A stretch of 64,000 bases of DNA, taken from the NCBI RefSeq assembly GCF_937958065.1, contig NZ_CALFXI010000111.1:1-64000 (forward strand), in the 5' to 3' direction. The DNA comes from an uncultured Steroidobacter sp. GTDB lineage: Bacteria; Pseudomonadota; Gammaproteobacteria; Steroidobacterales; Steroidobacteraceae. Of this stretch, positions 8,810 through 17,110 are shown piece after piece. The stretch's first letter is position 1. Every line of letters starts with the position of its first letter. A program made the position numbers and the translations under genes. The notes under the pieces were generated by a model. That model was not told the origin of the DNA. It saw only the letters and a program-made list of their open reading frames with translations, and searched no databases.

Positions 8810-10627
8810 TTACCAATCGAACTTGTTCGAATCCGCCTGCGTCTCTTCCGTCGCCATCAATTGATGCAGGCGGCCGGGAGAGTCGCGGCGCGCCGCTTCG
8901 TCCAGACTCTTGCGAGTGAGCTTGAGAATGGGATCGTCGGGGTCGCCGGGGCTGCTCGAACGCGCCGGCCGGACGGCCGCGGCGCGCACCTTGTTTGGCG
9001 GCTTGGGCTTTTTGCCACGCTGCGTGTCCGTGTCCTGTTCGGCTGACAGATCGCCCAACGCCGCATCCGTTTTCGCCGAAGCGCCTTCACCGAAGGAATC
9101 GTTTGCCGATTGCTGGCTGCTGTCGCCAGTGACCACCGGTCGCTCGTTCTCCTCGTCCATGATCGCGTCGGGGGCTTGCGATTTGTCCTCGGGCGTCTCG
9201 GCTGCCGGTGGCTCGAGCATCGCGGTGAGCTGGTCGCGATAGTAGGACCAGTCGGCGATCGAGGTATCGAGCCGTTCGCCCTGATTCGCAGCTTCGATCG
9301 CGTCGCGAATCACGCCCTCGGAGGCCGCCGTGCCGGCACGCTGCGCATCGATGCCGTAACGAATGGATGCTTCCACCATCAAACGAAGGTCGAACGCATC
9401 GTAGCCGCGCTGGGCGAGATGATCTGCAATCTTGCGCAGCCGTTCCGCAGGATTGCTGTCGAATTCTTCGCGCACTTGAAACTCGGCTTCCGAGTCGAAG
9501 TGAGCACGGGCGGAGGGCGGCAGAGCGAGGCTCAGTGCCACGAGCCCTGCCACGCAGGCGGCGAGGCGAGTCGGCACGTCGGGCGAGTCAGTGGCCCTCT
9601 CTTCATCGTCCTTGCGAATTTGCCGCGGCTTGGTGCGCTGCTGGAACTCGCGCAGCAAGCTCAGCAGCGCAAACAGGATCGCAGGCAGCAGGAACCACTG
9701 AAAGCGTTCGATTTCAGCGCTACCGGCCGCGTTGGCGACTCTGCCTTTGCGCCCGGTCTCGACCGTTTGCTCCAGCAGTGCCTTCACATCGTCGACGTCG
9801 GTGAGCGAGCCCGCATCGGTGTATTTGCCGAGCGTTCTATTCGCCAGCGCCTGCAAGGTCGCGGGCATCAGCTTCGAATGCACGGCGTCGCCATTGTCAT
9901 CGGCGAGATAGCCGCCGTTCTGCAAATCCGGAACGAATGCGCCGTTTGCCGTGCCCAGGCCGATGGAGACGACGTGGATTTCACGCTCGGCCATGCGTCC
10001 GAGCCGCTGCTCCCAACCCTCGGTGCTGCTCTCGCCATCGCTGAGCACGATCAGGTAACGATCGCGATCGCTCGCTTCGCTGAAACCGTCCAGTGCGGCG
10101 TCGAGCATCCTGGAATAATCCGAGCCGCCGCGCGGCAGGTAGTCCGTATCCAGGCTCGGCATGAACTCCCGGATGATTCGATAGTCGGGGCTGAGCGGCA
10201 CTTGCACGAACGCGGTGCCGGCGAACACCACGAGCCCGACGCTCTCGCCTTGCAGGCTGTCGAGCAGGTTTTCGGTGAGCTGTTTGGCGCGCTCGAGCCG
10301 GGACGGGGCGACGTCTTCGGCGAGCATGCTGCGCGACAGGTCGATCGCGATCATGACTTCACGCGTCTGGCTGAAGGACTGCGATGAATCCTCGCCCCAC
10401 CGAGGCCGCGCGAGTGCTGTCACAGCGAGTGCAACCGCGAGAATCACGAACACGGTGATGCGCGTCTTTTCGGGCGGCGCCGGGCGGACCCTGTTGCCGG
10501 ATATCGCCACGCGTCGCATGGCGGGCCAGCGCAACAGCGTGCCTCGTCGGGTCACCCGGCGTAGCAGGATGAATCCAAGCACTGGAACGATCAGTGCCAG
10601 CAGCATCCAGGGATTTCCCCAGCTCAT
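8810..10627 (-). CDS. BatA/BatB-like VWA-domain membrane protein
   Basis: A 605-residue protein. Two N-terminal membrane segments (about 8-22 and 58-73) flank a basic loop, followed by a von Willebrand A domain with an intact metal-ion-dependent adhesion site, Asp96-x-Ser98-x-Ser100 in IDLSRS. Later come further membrane segments (around 315-332 and near residue 360) and a long low-complexity, charged C-terminal tail. That layout combines BatB-like VWA and BatC-like C-terminal features. In related operons with MoxR ATPases these proteins act at the inner membrane, but no MoxR gene is present here. It lies between the HupE/UreJ-2 gene (21-base gap) and the TPR/SH3 gene (12-base gap). Confidence 0.8.
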   Translation of the reverse strand: MSWGNPWMLLALIVPVLGFILLRRVTRRGTLLRWPAMRRVAISGNRVRPAPPEKTRITVFVILAVALAVTALARPRWGEDSSQSFSQTREVMIAIDLSRSMLAEDVAPSRLERAKQLTENLLDSLQGESVGLVVFAGTAFVQVPLSPDYRIIREFMPSLDTDYLPRGGSDYSRMLDAALDGFSEASDRDRYLIVLSDGESSTEGWEQRLGRMAEREIHVVSIGLGTANGAFVPDLQNGGYLADDNGDAVHSKLMPATLQALANRTLGKYTDAGSLTDVDDVKALLEQTVETGRKGRVANAAGSAEIERFQWFLLPAILFALLSLLREFQQRTKPRQIRKDDEERATDSPDVPTRLAACVAGLVALSLALPPSARAHFDSEAEFQVREEFDSNPAERLRKIADHLAQRGYDAFDLRLMVEASIRYGIDAQRAGTAASEGVIRDAIEAANQGERLDTSIADWSYYRDQLTAMLEPPAAETPEDKSQAPDAIMDEENERPVVTGDSSQQSANDSFGEGASAKTDAALGDLSAEQDTDTQRGKKPKPPNKVRAAAVRPARSSSPGDPDDPILKLTRKSLDEAARRDSPGRLHQLMATEETQADSNKFDW

Positions 10628-10648
10628 TCGATGCGATCCCCTAATCGA

Positions 10649-11755
10649 TCAAAGCGCGCGTTGCCATAGCCAGACCATTGCGCAGGCCGCCGCTGCGGAC
10701 GAGCCGCCATACAACACGCCGGTTCGGTAAAAGCGCGTCCCGCGCAGCAGGTAAGCGACCGGCAGGAACACCGCGACGATCGCGAGTTGTCCCAGCTCGA
10801 CGCCGAGATTGAATCCGATCAACGTGCGCAGGACCGGCTCGCCTTCCGCATCCACTTCGCTCAGCACATTGGCGAAGCCAAAGCCGTGCAGCAGCCCGAA
10901 GCCAAAGGCGATCCACACGCCGCTCGCGCCCGCCGTACGTGGCAGCAGATTGACGAGCGCGGCGATGAGAACGGAGGCGGCGATTGCCGACTCTACCAGG
11001 CGACCGGGCAGCACGATCCATCCCAATGCCGCGCAGCTCAAGGTGATCGAGTGTGCGACGGTAAACGCCGAAACGATGACGATGACGCGCAGAAATGGCC
11101 CGGAGAAGTCGGTCGCAGCTTCCCGCCCCTGGGGCGTGCGCCGGAGCACGGCAGGAATCAGTAGCACCAGCAGGAACAGCACATGGTCGTAACCGATCCA
11201 GATGTGCCAGACGCCCGACTTCAACAGCTCGGCGAATCCTGTCCGAGTGACGGCGGCGCGCGCAAAGATCGTGGCTCCACCGGGGGCGGTGATCTCGGCG
11301 CGCTGCGAACCGACGCCTTCCCAGATGACTCGCAACGAGGCGCGATGCTCGGGCCGCTGCTCGAACAGCAAGGTGTAGTCGACGTCCAGGGCGGCGATCG
11401 GCTGGGACGCGATGGCCGAAAACTCCGAGAGCACGAACGGTTCGTTCTGCCGCGTGCCGAACGTGAGTTTCTCGAAGCGCACGCCGGGATCCACGCCGTC
11501 GGCCAGAATGCGCAGATTGGCATCCAGGGACTCTTCTATCTCCTTGCGGCGATGTTCGATCTCCGGCCAGGCGATCTCGCCATCGTGATTGGTGTCGAGG
11601 GCCAGCAGCGCGTCCAGATCCCGCAATGGAACCTGCCACTCGCCGCGCACGCGTGCCTCGTCGACCCGCAAGGAAAGCAGGGCCTCGTGCGCCGGCTCGG
11701 CGTGCACCAGTGCTGCTGTCAACGCCAGCAGCAGAATCGCGATCAGGCGGCTCAT
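10649..11755 (-). CDS. HupE/UreJ-2 family membrane protein with periplasmic EF-hand
   Basis: A 368-residue protein. A signal peptide (cleavage after VHA, about residue 19) precedes a periplasmic domain of roughly 150 residues, then six to seven membrane helices with the family motifs GYDHVLFLLVLL, AHSITLS and LLHGFGFA. Histidines in these helices are typical of HupE/UreJ-type proteins, proposed to carry nickel or other metals. The periplasmic part contains a textbook EF-hand loop, Asp54 to Glu65 (DTNHDGEIAWPE). Its ATG overlaps the LysR stop as ATGA, indicating translational coupling. The family link to nickel is suggestive given the urease genes nearby, but its operon partners (VWA and TPR proteins) point to a different, unknown job. 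Confidence 0.8.
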   Translation of the reverse strand: MSRLIAILLLALTAALVHAEPAHEALLSLRVDEARVRGEWQVPLRDLDALLALDTNHDGEIAWPEIEHRRKEIEESLDANLRILADGVDPGVRFEKLTFGTRQNEPFVLSEFSAIASQPIAALDVDYTLLFEQRPEHRASLRVIWEGVGSQRAEITAPGGATIFARAAVTRTGFAELLKSGVWHIWIGYDHVLFLLVLLIPAVLRRTPQGREAATDFSGPFLRVIVIVSAFTVAHSITLSCAALGWIVLPGRLVESAIAASVLIAALVNLLPRTAGASGVWIAFGFGLLHGFGFANVLSEVDAEGEPVLRTLIGFNLGVELGQLAIVAVFLPVAYLLRGTRFYRTGVLYGGSSAAAACAMVWLWQRAL

Positions 11756-12735
11756 TGCACGGCGTGCAGCCGGCGCTCTCTGTTCCTTAGAAAGCTGATC
11801 AATTCGGTGGCGATCGTCTTGACGGAGTGCACGAATGCCTTCTGCACGCTGTTGAGGGGACCCTCGGCGCGATATACCGCATACAGGTTGATCTTCATGA
11901 TCGGCTCGACCACTCGTGTCTGCAGCTCCGAACCGGCGGACACGGCAGTGAACGGATCGACCAGCGCCAGGCCTTCGCCGCTGCACACGATGTCCTTGGC
12001 GATCTGATAGGTCTGAACCCAGGTCGAGATGCGCGCCGGCGGATCGAGCTGTTCCAGATACGCCTGCAACTGGCGGCCGAGCTGATCCGCACGTGTGATG
12101 CCCAGGAGCGTGGAGTTCGCGAGCGAGTCGATCGAGATCGGCTGCAAGGCGGCGGTGCGAGACCACGTGTCCTTCGGTGCGATCAGTACCAGCGGGCCTT
12201 CGCACAGGTGTTCGCAGCGGATATCCGGATGAGTGAGCTCTTGCAGAGTGATGCCAACGTCGGCTTCGCGCAGAATGATGGACTTGAGCATCTCGGGCGA
12301 GTGTTGCGTCGACAACTCGACCGAGGTCTGCCCGAGCGTCTGTCGCAGCCGCGCCAGCGACTTGGGAATGATGGCGTTGGCGAGCGTCGGCGTGCTGATC
12401 GCGCGCAACGGATATTTCTCCGCCCGCGCAATGTTGGAGACCAATCGCTGCAGGTCGCGCAGCTCTTCGAAGATGCGTTCCATCTGTCCCTGTAACAGCC
12501 GACCCTCGGGCGTGAGGTGCCACTGGCCTTTCAGACGCACGAACAGTGGAAAGCCGAGCCGGCGTTCCGCCTGCTTCAACAGCTTCGTGGCGGCCGGCTG
12601 CGAGATGTTCAACAGCGAGGCGGCATCGGTCAGCGTTCCCGCCTGCAGGATGGCCTGGAACATCTCGATGTAGCGCAGGTGCATGACCCCCAATGGAGCG
12701 AGGTCGGCGTTGGTATCGCGCAAAGTCGATTGCAT
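11752..12735 (-). CDS. LysR-family transcriptional regulator
   Basis: A 327-residue protein. It has an N-terminal winged helix-turn-helix (TLTDAASLLNISQPAATKLL, then LGFPLFVR) and a C-terminal substrate-binding domain ending in YRAEGPLNS. LysR proteins bind a small effector and usually control a divergent or adjacent operon. The ATG at 12735 is preceded by GGGGAG; the longer open frame to 12828 has no better start. The stop overlaps the next gene's ATG, so the regulator is made with the HupE-VWA-TPR unit. A TonB receptor starts in the opposite direction 360 bases away and is a plausible second target. The effector is unknown. Confidence 0.85.
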   Translation of the reverse strand: MQSTLRDTNADLAPLGVMHLRYIEMFQAILQAGTLTDAASLLNISQPAATKLLKQAERRLGFPLFVRLKGQWHLTPEGRLLQGQMERIFEELRDLQRLVSNIARAEKYPLRAISTPTLANAIIPKSLARLRQTLGQTSVELSTQHSPEMLKSIILREADVGITLQELTHPDIRCEHLCEGPLVLIAPKDTWSRTAALQPISIDSLANSTLLGITRADQLGRQLQAYLEQLDPPARISTWVQTYQIAKDIVCSGEGLALVDPFTAVSAGSELQTRVVEPIMKINLYAVYRAEGPLNSVQKAFVHSVKTIATELISFLRNRERRLHAVQ

Positions 12736-13094
12736 GCAACTCCCCAGCGTTGCGGTGTGTTTGCAGGCGAGATTGCAGAAATCATGCCACGCAACATCGC
12801 GGTGACCGGATCGTGCGCCGGCGGGCACGTGACGGAGCTCATCCTCCCCTCACAATGTCGCGGCACGCATGATTTTTTGAACGTGCCCCGAAAAATTCCG
12901 CGCGCCACCATCGTTGCACTCTTTGAAGTCGGATTCTCGCCCGAAATTGCAACCAAACAGTGCGTGGCGCGCGCGGCGAGCGCAAGCACGGTGCGTATAA
13001 CCCATCGTTATGCAGGAGACCTGCCTTTTCATGCAGGGTTGGCGCGGCAGTTGCTAGCGTTGCTGCTGTACACATTGCATGCGAGGTTGCGCCG
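12736..13094. other. Divergent promoter region, LysR unit versus TonB receptor
   Basis: About 360 bases between divergent units. It contains an imperfect inverted repeat, GTATAAC-CCATC-GTTATGC (12995-13013), whose left arm includes TATAAC and could be both a -10 element and an operator. No LysR-type T-N11-A box could be singled out with confidence. No gene is supported here. Confidence 0.4.
12995..13013. promoter_or_regulatory. Imperfect inverted repeat upstream of the TonB receptor
   Basis: Arms GTATAAC and GTTATGC match at six of seven positions with a 5-base spacer. It lies about 80 bases upstream of the receptor start. A regulator-binding role is inferred from position and symmetry only. 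Confidence 0.3.
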
Positions 13095-15968
13095 TTGTTC
13101 GACTCAGCTCCCAAGATCAGGAGGATCGGTGGCTCTATCAAGGGACTGAATGTTTTGTTTGCGTTGGCTGTCGCGGCACCCGTCGTGGCACAGGACGTTC
13201 CCGCGACCACGACCCCTGCGGTGACGGACGAGCAGGGCGCGATTGAAGATGTGGTCGTCACCGGCAGCCGTCTGGCGCGCACTGGCTACGAAACACCCAC
13301 CCCGGTCACGGTGATCGGCGAGGGGGACATTCTGTCGTCCGGTCAGCCCAACATCGCCGACTTCGTCAACGAGCTGCCGTCGGTGGCGGGCAGCAGCGCT
13401 CCTTCGACTGCGAATCGCAGCTTGAGCAATGGCGCGGCCGGCATCAGTTCGGTGAATCTGCGCTCGCTCGGCAATGCGCGCACGCTCGTGCTCCTCGACG
13501 GCCGCCGCTCGGTGGGCTCGCTCGCGCAGGGCACGGTCGACATCAATACGTTTCCACAAAGCCTGATCAAGAACATCGAGATCGTCACGGGCGGCGCTGC
13601 CGCCACGTACGGTTCCGATGCGGTGTCCGGCGTCGTCAATTTCATCCTCGACAAGAAATATACGGGTGTGAAGTTCAACATCGAGGGCGGCGAAACCTCG
13701 TACGGCGACGATCAGAACTGGCAGGCGACCGTGACCGCCGGCGTGCCGTTCGCCGATGGTCGCGGGCATCTGTTGTTCAATGCAGAGTCGGCCCGTCGCG
13801 ATGGCGTCTACGGGATGCATCGCGAGTGGGCGGATGACGGCTGGTACATGGTGAACAATCCCGCGTATCAGCCTGGCAATGGCGCGCCCGAGTATCTCGT
13901 CACCAGCCAAGCTGGCCAAAGCGTGATGACGCCCGGTGGCATCATCACGAACACCGTTCTGCGCGGCACGTATTTCGGTGTCGGCGGCGCCGTGAATCAG
14001 TTTGCGTATGGCGCCACCCGCGATCCATGGACTATAGGCGGCGACTGGCAGCTGGGACAGTCGAATCAACTCACGTCGCTGGAACCCGAGAGCAATCGCG
14101 ACGGCGTGTTCACGCGCTTGTCCTGGGAGCTGACCGACAGCGTGAGCCTGTTCGGCGAGGCCTCCTGGAATCGCAACAGCGCCAAACAGTGGGGCGGGGT
14201 GCAGTCGGACAAAGGCACGATCATCATCATGGCGGACAATGCGTTCATCCCGGACTCGGTGCGTCAGCGCATCGCCGAGTACAACGCGCTGCCGTCCGCA
14301 GACATCACCCAGTTCAACCTCGGCTCGTCGAACGCGGACATTCCCACGCGCGAGAGCGACAACGAGCGCACGGTGAAACGTTTCGTAGTGGGCGCGGAAG
14401 GCTCGTTCCTGCTGGGCTCGGACTGGAAGTGGGATACTTATTATCAGCGCGGTGTCACCGATGCCGAAGAGCGTTTGTATTCCGCCAATACGGCGCGGCT
14501 GCGGCTTGCACAGGACGCGGTATTCCATCCGGTCACCGGCGACATCGTCTGCCGCTCGTCGATCGCGAATCCCGGCAACGGCTGCGTGCCATTCAATCGC
14601 ATGGGCATCGGCGTCAACAGCCCCGAGGCGCTCGAGTATTTCATGGGACGTCCGGAGCGCACGCAGAAGTTCCAGCAGGACGTGGCGGCGCTGAACTTCA
14701 GCACCAAGGTGAGCAATCCGTGGCTCGACCCGATCGGGGTTGCGTTCGGTGTGGAATATCGACGCGAAGAGATTTCCGGTTACGTCGCGCCGGAATACCA
14801 GGAAGGCTGGATCGTCGGCAACTTCCTGCCCACGTTCGGTGACTACACCGTGCGCGAGGCGTATCTGGAAACGCTCGTGTCGCTGCCATGGAACCTGGAG
14901 TTCAATGGCGCGGCACGCGGCACCGATTACAGCACGTCAGGTTTCGTCACGACCTGGAAGGCGGGTCTGACCTGGTCGCCGCTGGCGGATCTGCGCCTGC
15001 GCGCGACGCTGTCACGGGACATTCGTGCACCGAATCTGGAAGAGCTGTATCAGGCCGGCCGCCGGCGCACCAATTCGCTCACTGATCCGTTCTTCGACAA
15101 CATCGCGCAGCGCTTCACCGAAACCACCATGGGCAATACGGACCTGCAGCCGGAGAAGGCGGACGCGCTAGGCCTGGGGCTCGTGTATCAGCCTTCGTTC
15201 GTGCCCGGCCTCGGATTGTCGGTGGACTACTACGATATCGAGATCGAGGACGCGATCAGCATGGTCTCGGCGCAGGACATCGTCGATCGCTGCTATGACG
15301 GCAATCAGACGTTCTGTGCCGCCTTCACGCGCGATCCCACCTCCGATTCGGGCAATGAGCTGATCATCATCAACAGCCCGTTCAACTTCGTGTCCGAGCG
15401 CGCCCGCGGCCTGGATCTCGAAGCCAGCTATCGGTTCTCGCTGTCAGATCTGGGCAGCTCGTTGCCGGGCGAGATCACGTTGCGTTCGCTCGCGACGCAT
15501 TACATCGAGATGTCCTCGAACAACGGTGTCGATCCACCGACCGATCGGGCCGGACAGAACACCAATGGCGGTCCGCCGGACTGGCAGTATCGGCTCTCGG
15601 CGGCGTACACGCTCGATCAGCTGACGCTGCAACTCACCGGACGCGGTATCAGCTCGGGCACGTACGACAACACCTATGTCGCGTGCACCTCGGATTGCCC
15701 GGCGTCGTCGGCGTTGAGTCGCACGATCAACACCAACCGCATCGATGGCGCGTTCTATCTGGACGCCTTCATCGCGTGGACGACGCGCACCGAGAGCACG
15801 CGCAACCAGATCTTCTTCAAGGTGAACAACCTCACCGACAAGGATCCGGTGGTCGTGGGCCTCGGCCCCGGCGACAGCAGCAATGTCGAGCCGGGCATCA
15901 ATCGCGCGCTGTATGACTATCTCGGGCGTACGTTCCGCATCGGCTTCCGCATCGATTGGGGCTCATGA
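13095..15968 (+). CDS. TonB-dependent outer-membrane receptor coupled to an RND pump
   Basis: A receptor of about 957 residues with a hydrophobic signal region ending VVAQ, EDVVVTGSRLARTGYETPTPV leading into the plug, the TGGAAATYGSDAVSGVVNF segment, and a barrel ending in GFRIDWGS. There is no ATG near the N-terminus. TTG at 13095 (GAGG 8 bases upstream) gives a complete signal peptide. A strong AGGAGG at 13119-13124 instead points to a start near 13137, where the in-frame codon is ATC. The last codons overlap the start of the RND adaptor gene (ATGA), which is rare for a receptor and implies a shared function. It is close in style to the receptor at 56948. The substrate is unknown. Confidence 0.85.
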   Translation: MFDSAPKIRRIGGSIKGLNVLFALAVAAPVVAQDVPATTTPAVTDEQGAIEDVVVTGSRLARTGYETPTPVTVIGEGDILSSGQPNIADFVNELPSVAGSSAPSTANRSLSNGAAGISSVNLRSLGNARTLVLLDGRRSVGSLAQGTVDINTFPQSLIKNIEIVTGGAAATYGSDAVSGVVNFILDKKYTGVKFNIEGGETSYGDDQNWQATVTAGVPFADGRGHLLFNAESARRDGVYGMHREWADDGWYMVNNPAYQPGNGAPEYLVTSQAGQSVMTPGGIITNTVLRGTYFGVGGAVNQFAYGATRDPWTIGGDWQLGQSNQLTSLEPESNRDGVFTRLSWELTDSVSLFGEASWNRNSAKQWGGVQSDKGTIIIMADNAFIPDSVRQRIAEYNALPSADITQFNLGSSNADIPTRESDNERTVKRFVVGAEGSFLLGSDWKWDTYYQRGVTDAEERLYSANTARLRLAQDAVFHPVTGDIVCRSSIANPGNGCVPFNRMGIGVNSPEALEYFMGRPERTQKFQQDVAALNFSTKVSNPWLDPIGVAFGVEYRREEISGYVAPEYQEGWIVGNFLPTFGDYTVREAYLETLVSLPWNLEFNGAARGTDYSTSGFVTTWKAGLTWSPLADLRLRATLSRDIRAPNLEELYQAGRRRTNSLTDPFFDNIAQRFTETTMGNTDLQPEKADALGLGLVYQPSFVPGLGLSVDYYDIEIEDAISMVSAQDIVDRCYDGNQTFCAAFTRDPTSDSGNELIIINSPFNFVSERARGLDLEASYRFSLSDLGSSLPGEITLRSLATHYIEMSSNNGVDPPTDRAGQNTNGGPPDWQYRLSAAYTLDQLTLQLTGRGISSGTYDNTYVACTSDCPASSALSRTINTNRIDGAFYLDAFIAWTTRTESTRNQIFFKVNNLTDKDPVVVGLGPGDSSNVEPGINRALYDYLGRTFRIGFRIDWGS

Positions 15969-17110
15969 CGCAACGTAACTGGGCGGGGGCGATCGGCGCA
16001 GGAGTGCTGCTCGCTGCCGGCTATTGGTGGTACGCGCGAACGCCGGCCGAATCCGCCGCGCCCAAGGGCGGCGGCTCCGGTGTGCCGGTCACCGTCGCCG
16101 AAGCGGAGCGCCGGGATGTGCCACAACGCATCTCCGCGATCGGCACCGTTCAGTCGCTGCACACCGTCGTGCTTCGACCCCAGGTCACAGGCACGATCAC
16201 CGAGGTCCTGTTCAACGAAGGCGAGCTGGTTGAGCGCGGAGCGTTGCTGGCGCGGATCGACGATCGCTCCATCAAGGCGGCGCTGGCGCAAGCGCAGGCA
16301 GAGAAATCGAGCGCTGAAGCGGACCTTCGGATCGCCGAGCTCGACCTGGCGCGTTACGACGGGCTGCGTGATCGCAGCATCGTGTCGCGCCAGACCATCG
16401 AACAGCAGGCGGCGCTGGTCGAGAAACTGAAAGCGGCGATTCGAGCCAGTGACGCACGCATCGACGCGCAGCGAGTGCAGCTTTCCTTTACTGAGATCCG
16501 CTCGCCCGTGCGCGGTCGCGTGGGCATTCGCCGGATCGATCCAGGCAATCTGGTGCAAGTGGGGGACGAGCAGGGCCTCGTGACGGTGACTCAGGTCGAC
16601 CCGATCTCCATCGTGTTCACGTTGCCGCAAGAAGTATTGCCGCGGGTGCGCGAGGCATACAAGACGAGCCGGCAGATGCGCGTCACCGCATTCGATCGCG
16701 ATGCCGGCGCGCCGCTGGCCCAAGGTCGTCTGACGACCCTCGACAATCAGATCGACGTAGCCACCGGTACGCTGCGTCTGCGCGCCGAGTTCGACAACGC
16801 GAGCAGCGAGCTGTGGCCAGGGCAGTTCGTGACGTTGCAATTGGAGACAGGCACCAGCGCGGACGCGACGGTGGTTCCCGCGCACGCGATCCAGCAAGGG
16901 CTGCAGGGGCCCTTCGTTTATCGCGTGCACGATGCGATCGCCGAGCCGGTCCAGGTCGTCACCAGTTATCTCGACGATGAGATTGCCGTCATCGCGACGG
17001 GTGTGGTGCCGGGCGATGTGATCGTGATCGATGGACAGTCCCGGCTCCGGCCAGGCGCAAAGGTGAAGCCATCGATGTTGAGTGGCAAAACAGATGTCGC
17101 CGGCACCTGA
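15965..17110 (+). CDS. RND efflux periplasmic adaptor (membrane fusion protein)
   Basis: A 381-residue protein. It has an N-terminal membrane anchor (about residues 6-24), then a HlyD/MdtA-type lipoyl segment (VLRPQVTGTITEVLFNEGELV), an alpha-hairpin with QAQAEKSSAEADL, a second lipoyl half (IRSPVRGRVGIRRIDPGNLV) and beta-barrel domains. Such adaptors link an inner-membrane RND pump to an outer-membrane channel. The ATG overlaps the stop of the TonB receptor gene, and the pump gene overlaps its own end, so the three are translated together. No TolC-type channel gene lies in the window. Confidence 0.92.
   Translation: MTQRNWAGAIGAGVLLAAGYWWYARTPAESAAPKGGGSGVPVTVAEAERRDVPQRISAIGTVQSLHTVVLRPQVTGTITEVLFNEGELVERGALLARIDDRSIKAALAQAQAEKSSAEADLRIAELDLARYDGLRDRSIVSRQTIEQQAALVEKLKAAIRASDARIDAQRVQLSFTEIRSPVRGRVGIRRIDPGNLVQVGDEQGLVTVTQVDPISIVFTLPQEVLPRVREAYKTSRQMRVTAFDRDAGAPLAQGRLTTLDNQIDVATGTLRLRAEFDNASSELWPGQFVTLQLETGTSADATVVPAHAIQQGLQGPFVYRVHDAIAEPVQVVTSYLDDEIAVIATGVVPGDVIVIDGQSRLRPGAKVKPSMLSGKTDVAGT

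Noticed and set aside
10649..12739. A single 696-residue protein spanning the LysR and HupE/UreJ-2 region
   Set aside because: Only the part from 11755 onward encodes the HupE/UreJ-2 protein; the upstream part of that frame is antiparallel in sense to LysR codons and the ATG at 11755 starts a good signal peptide.
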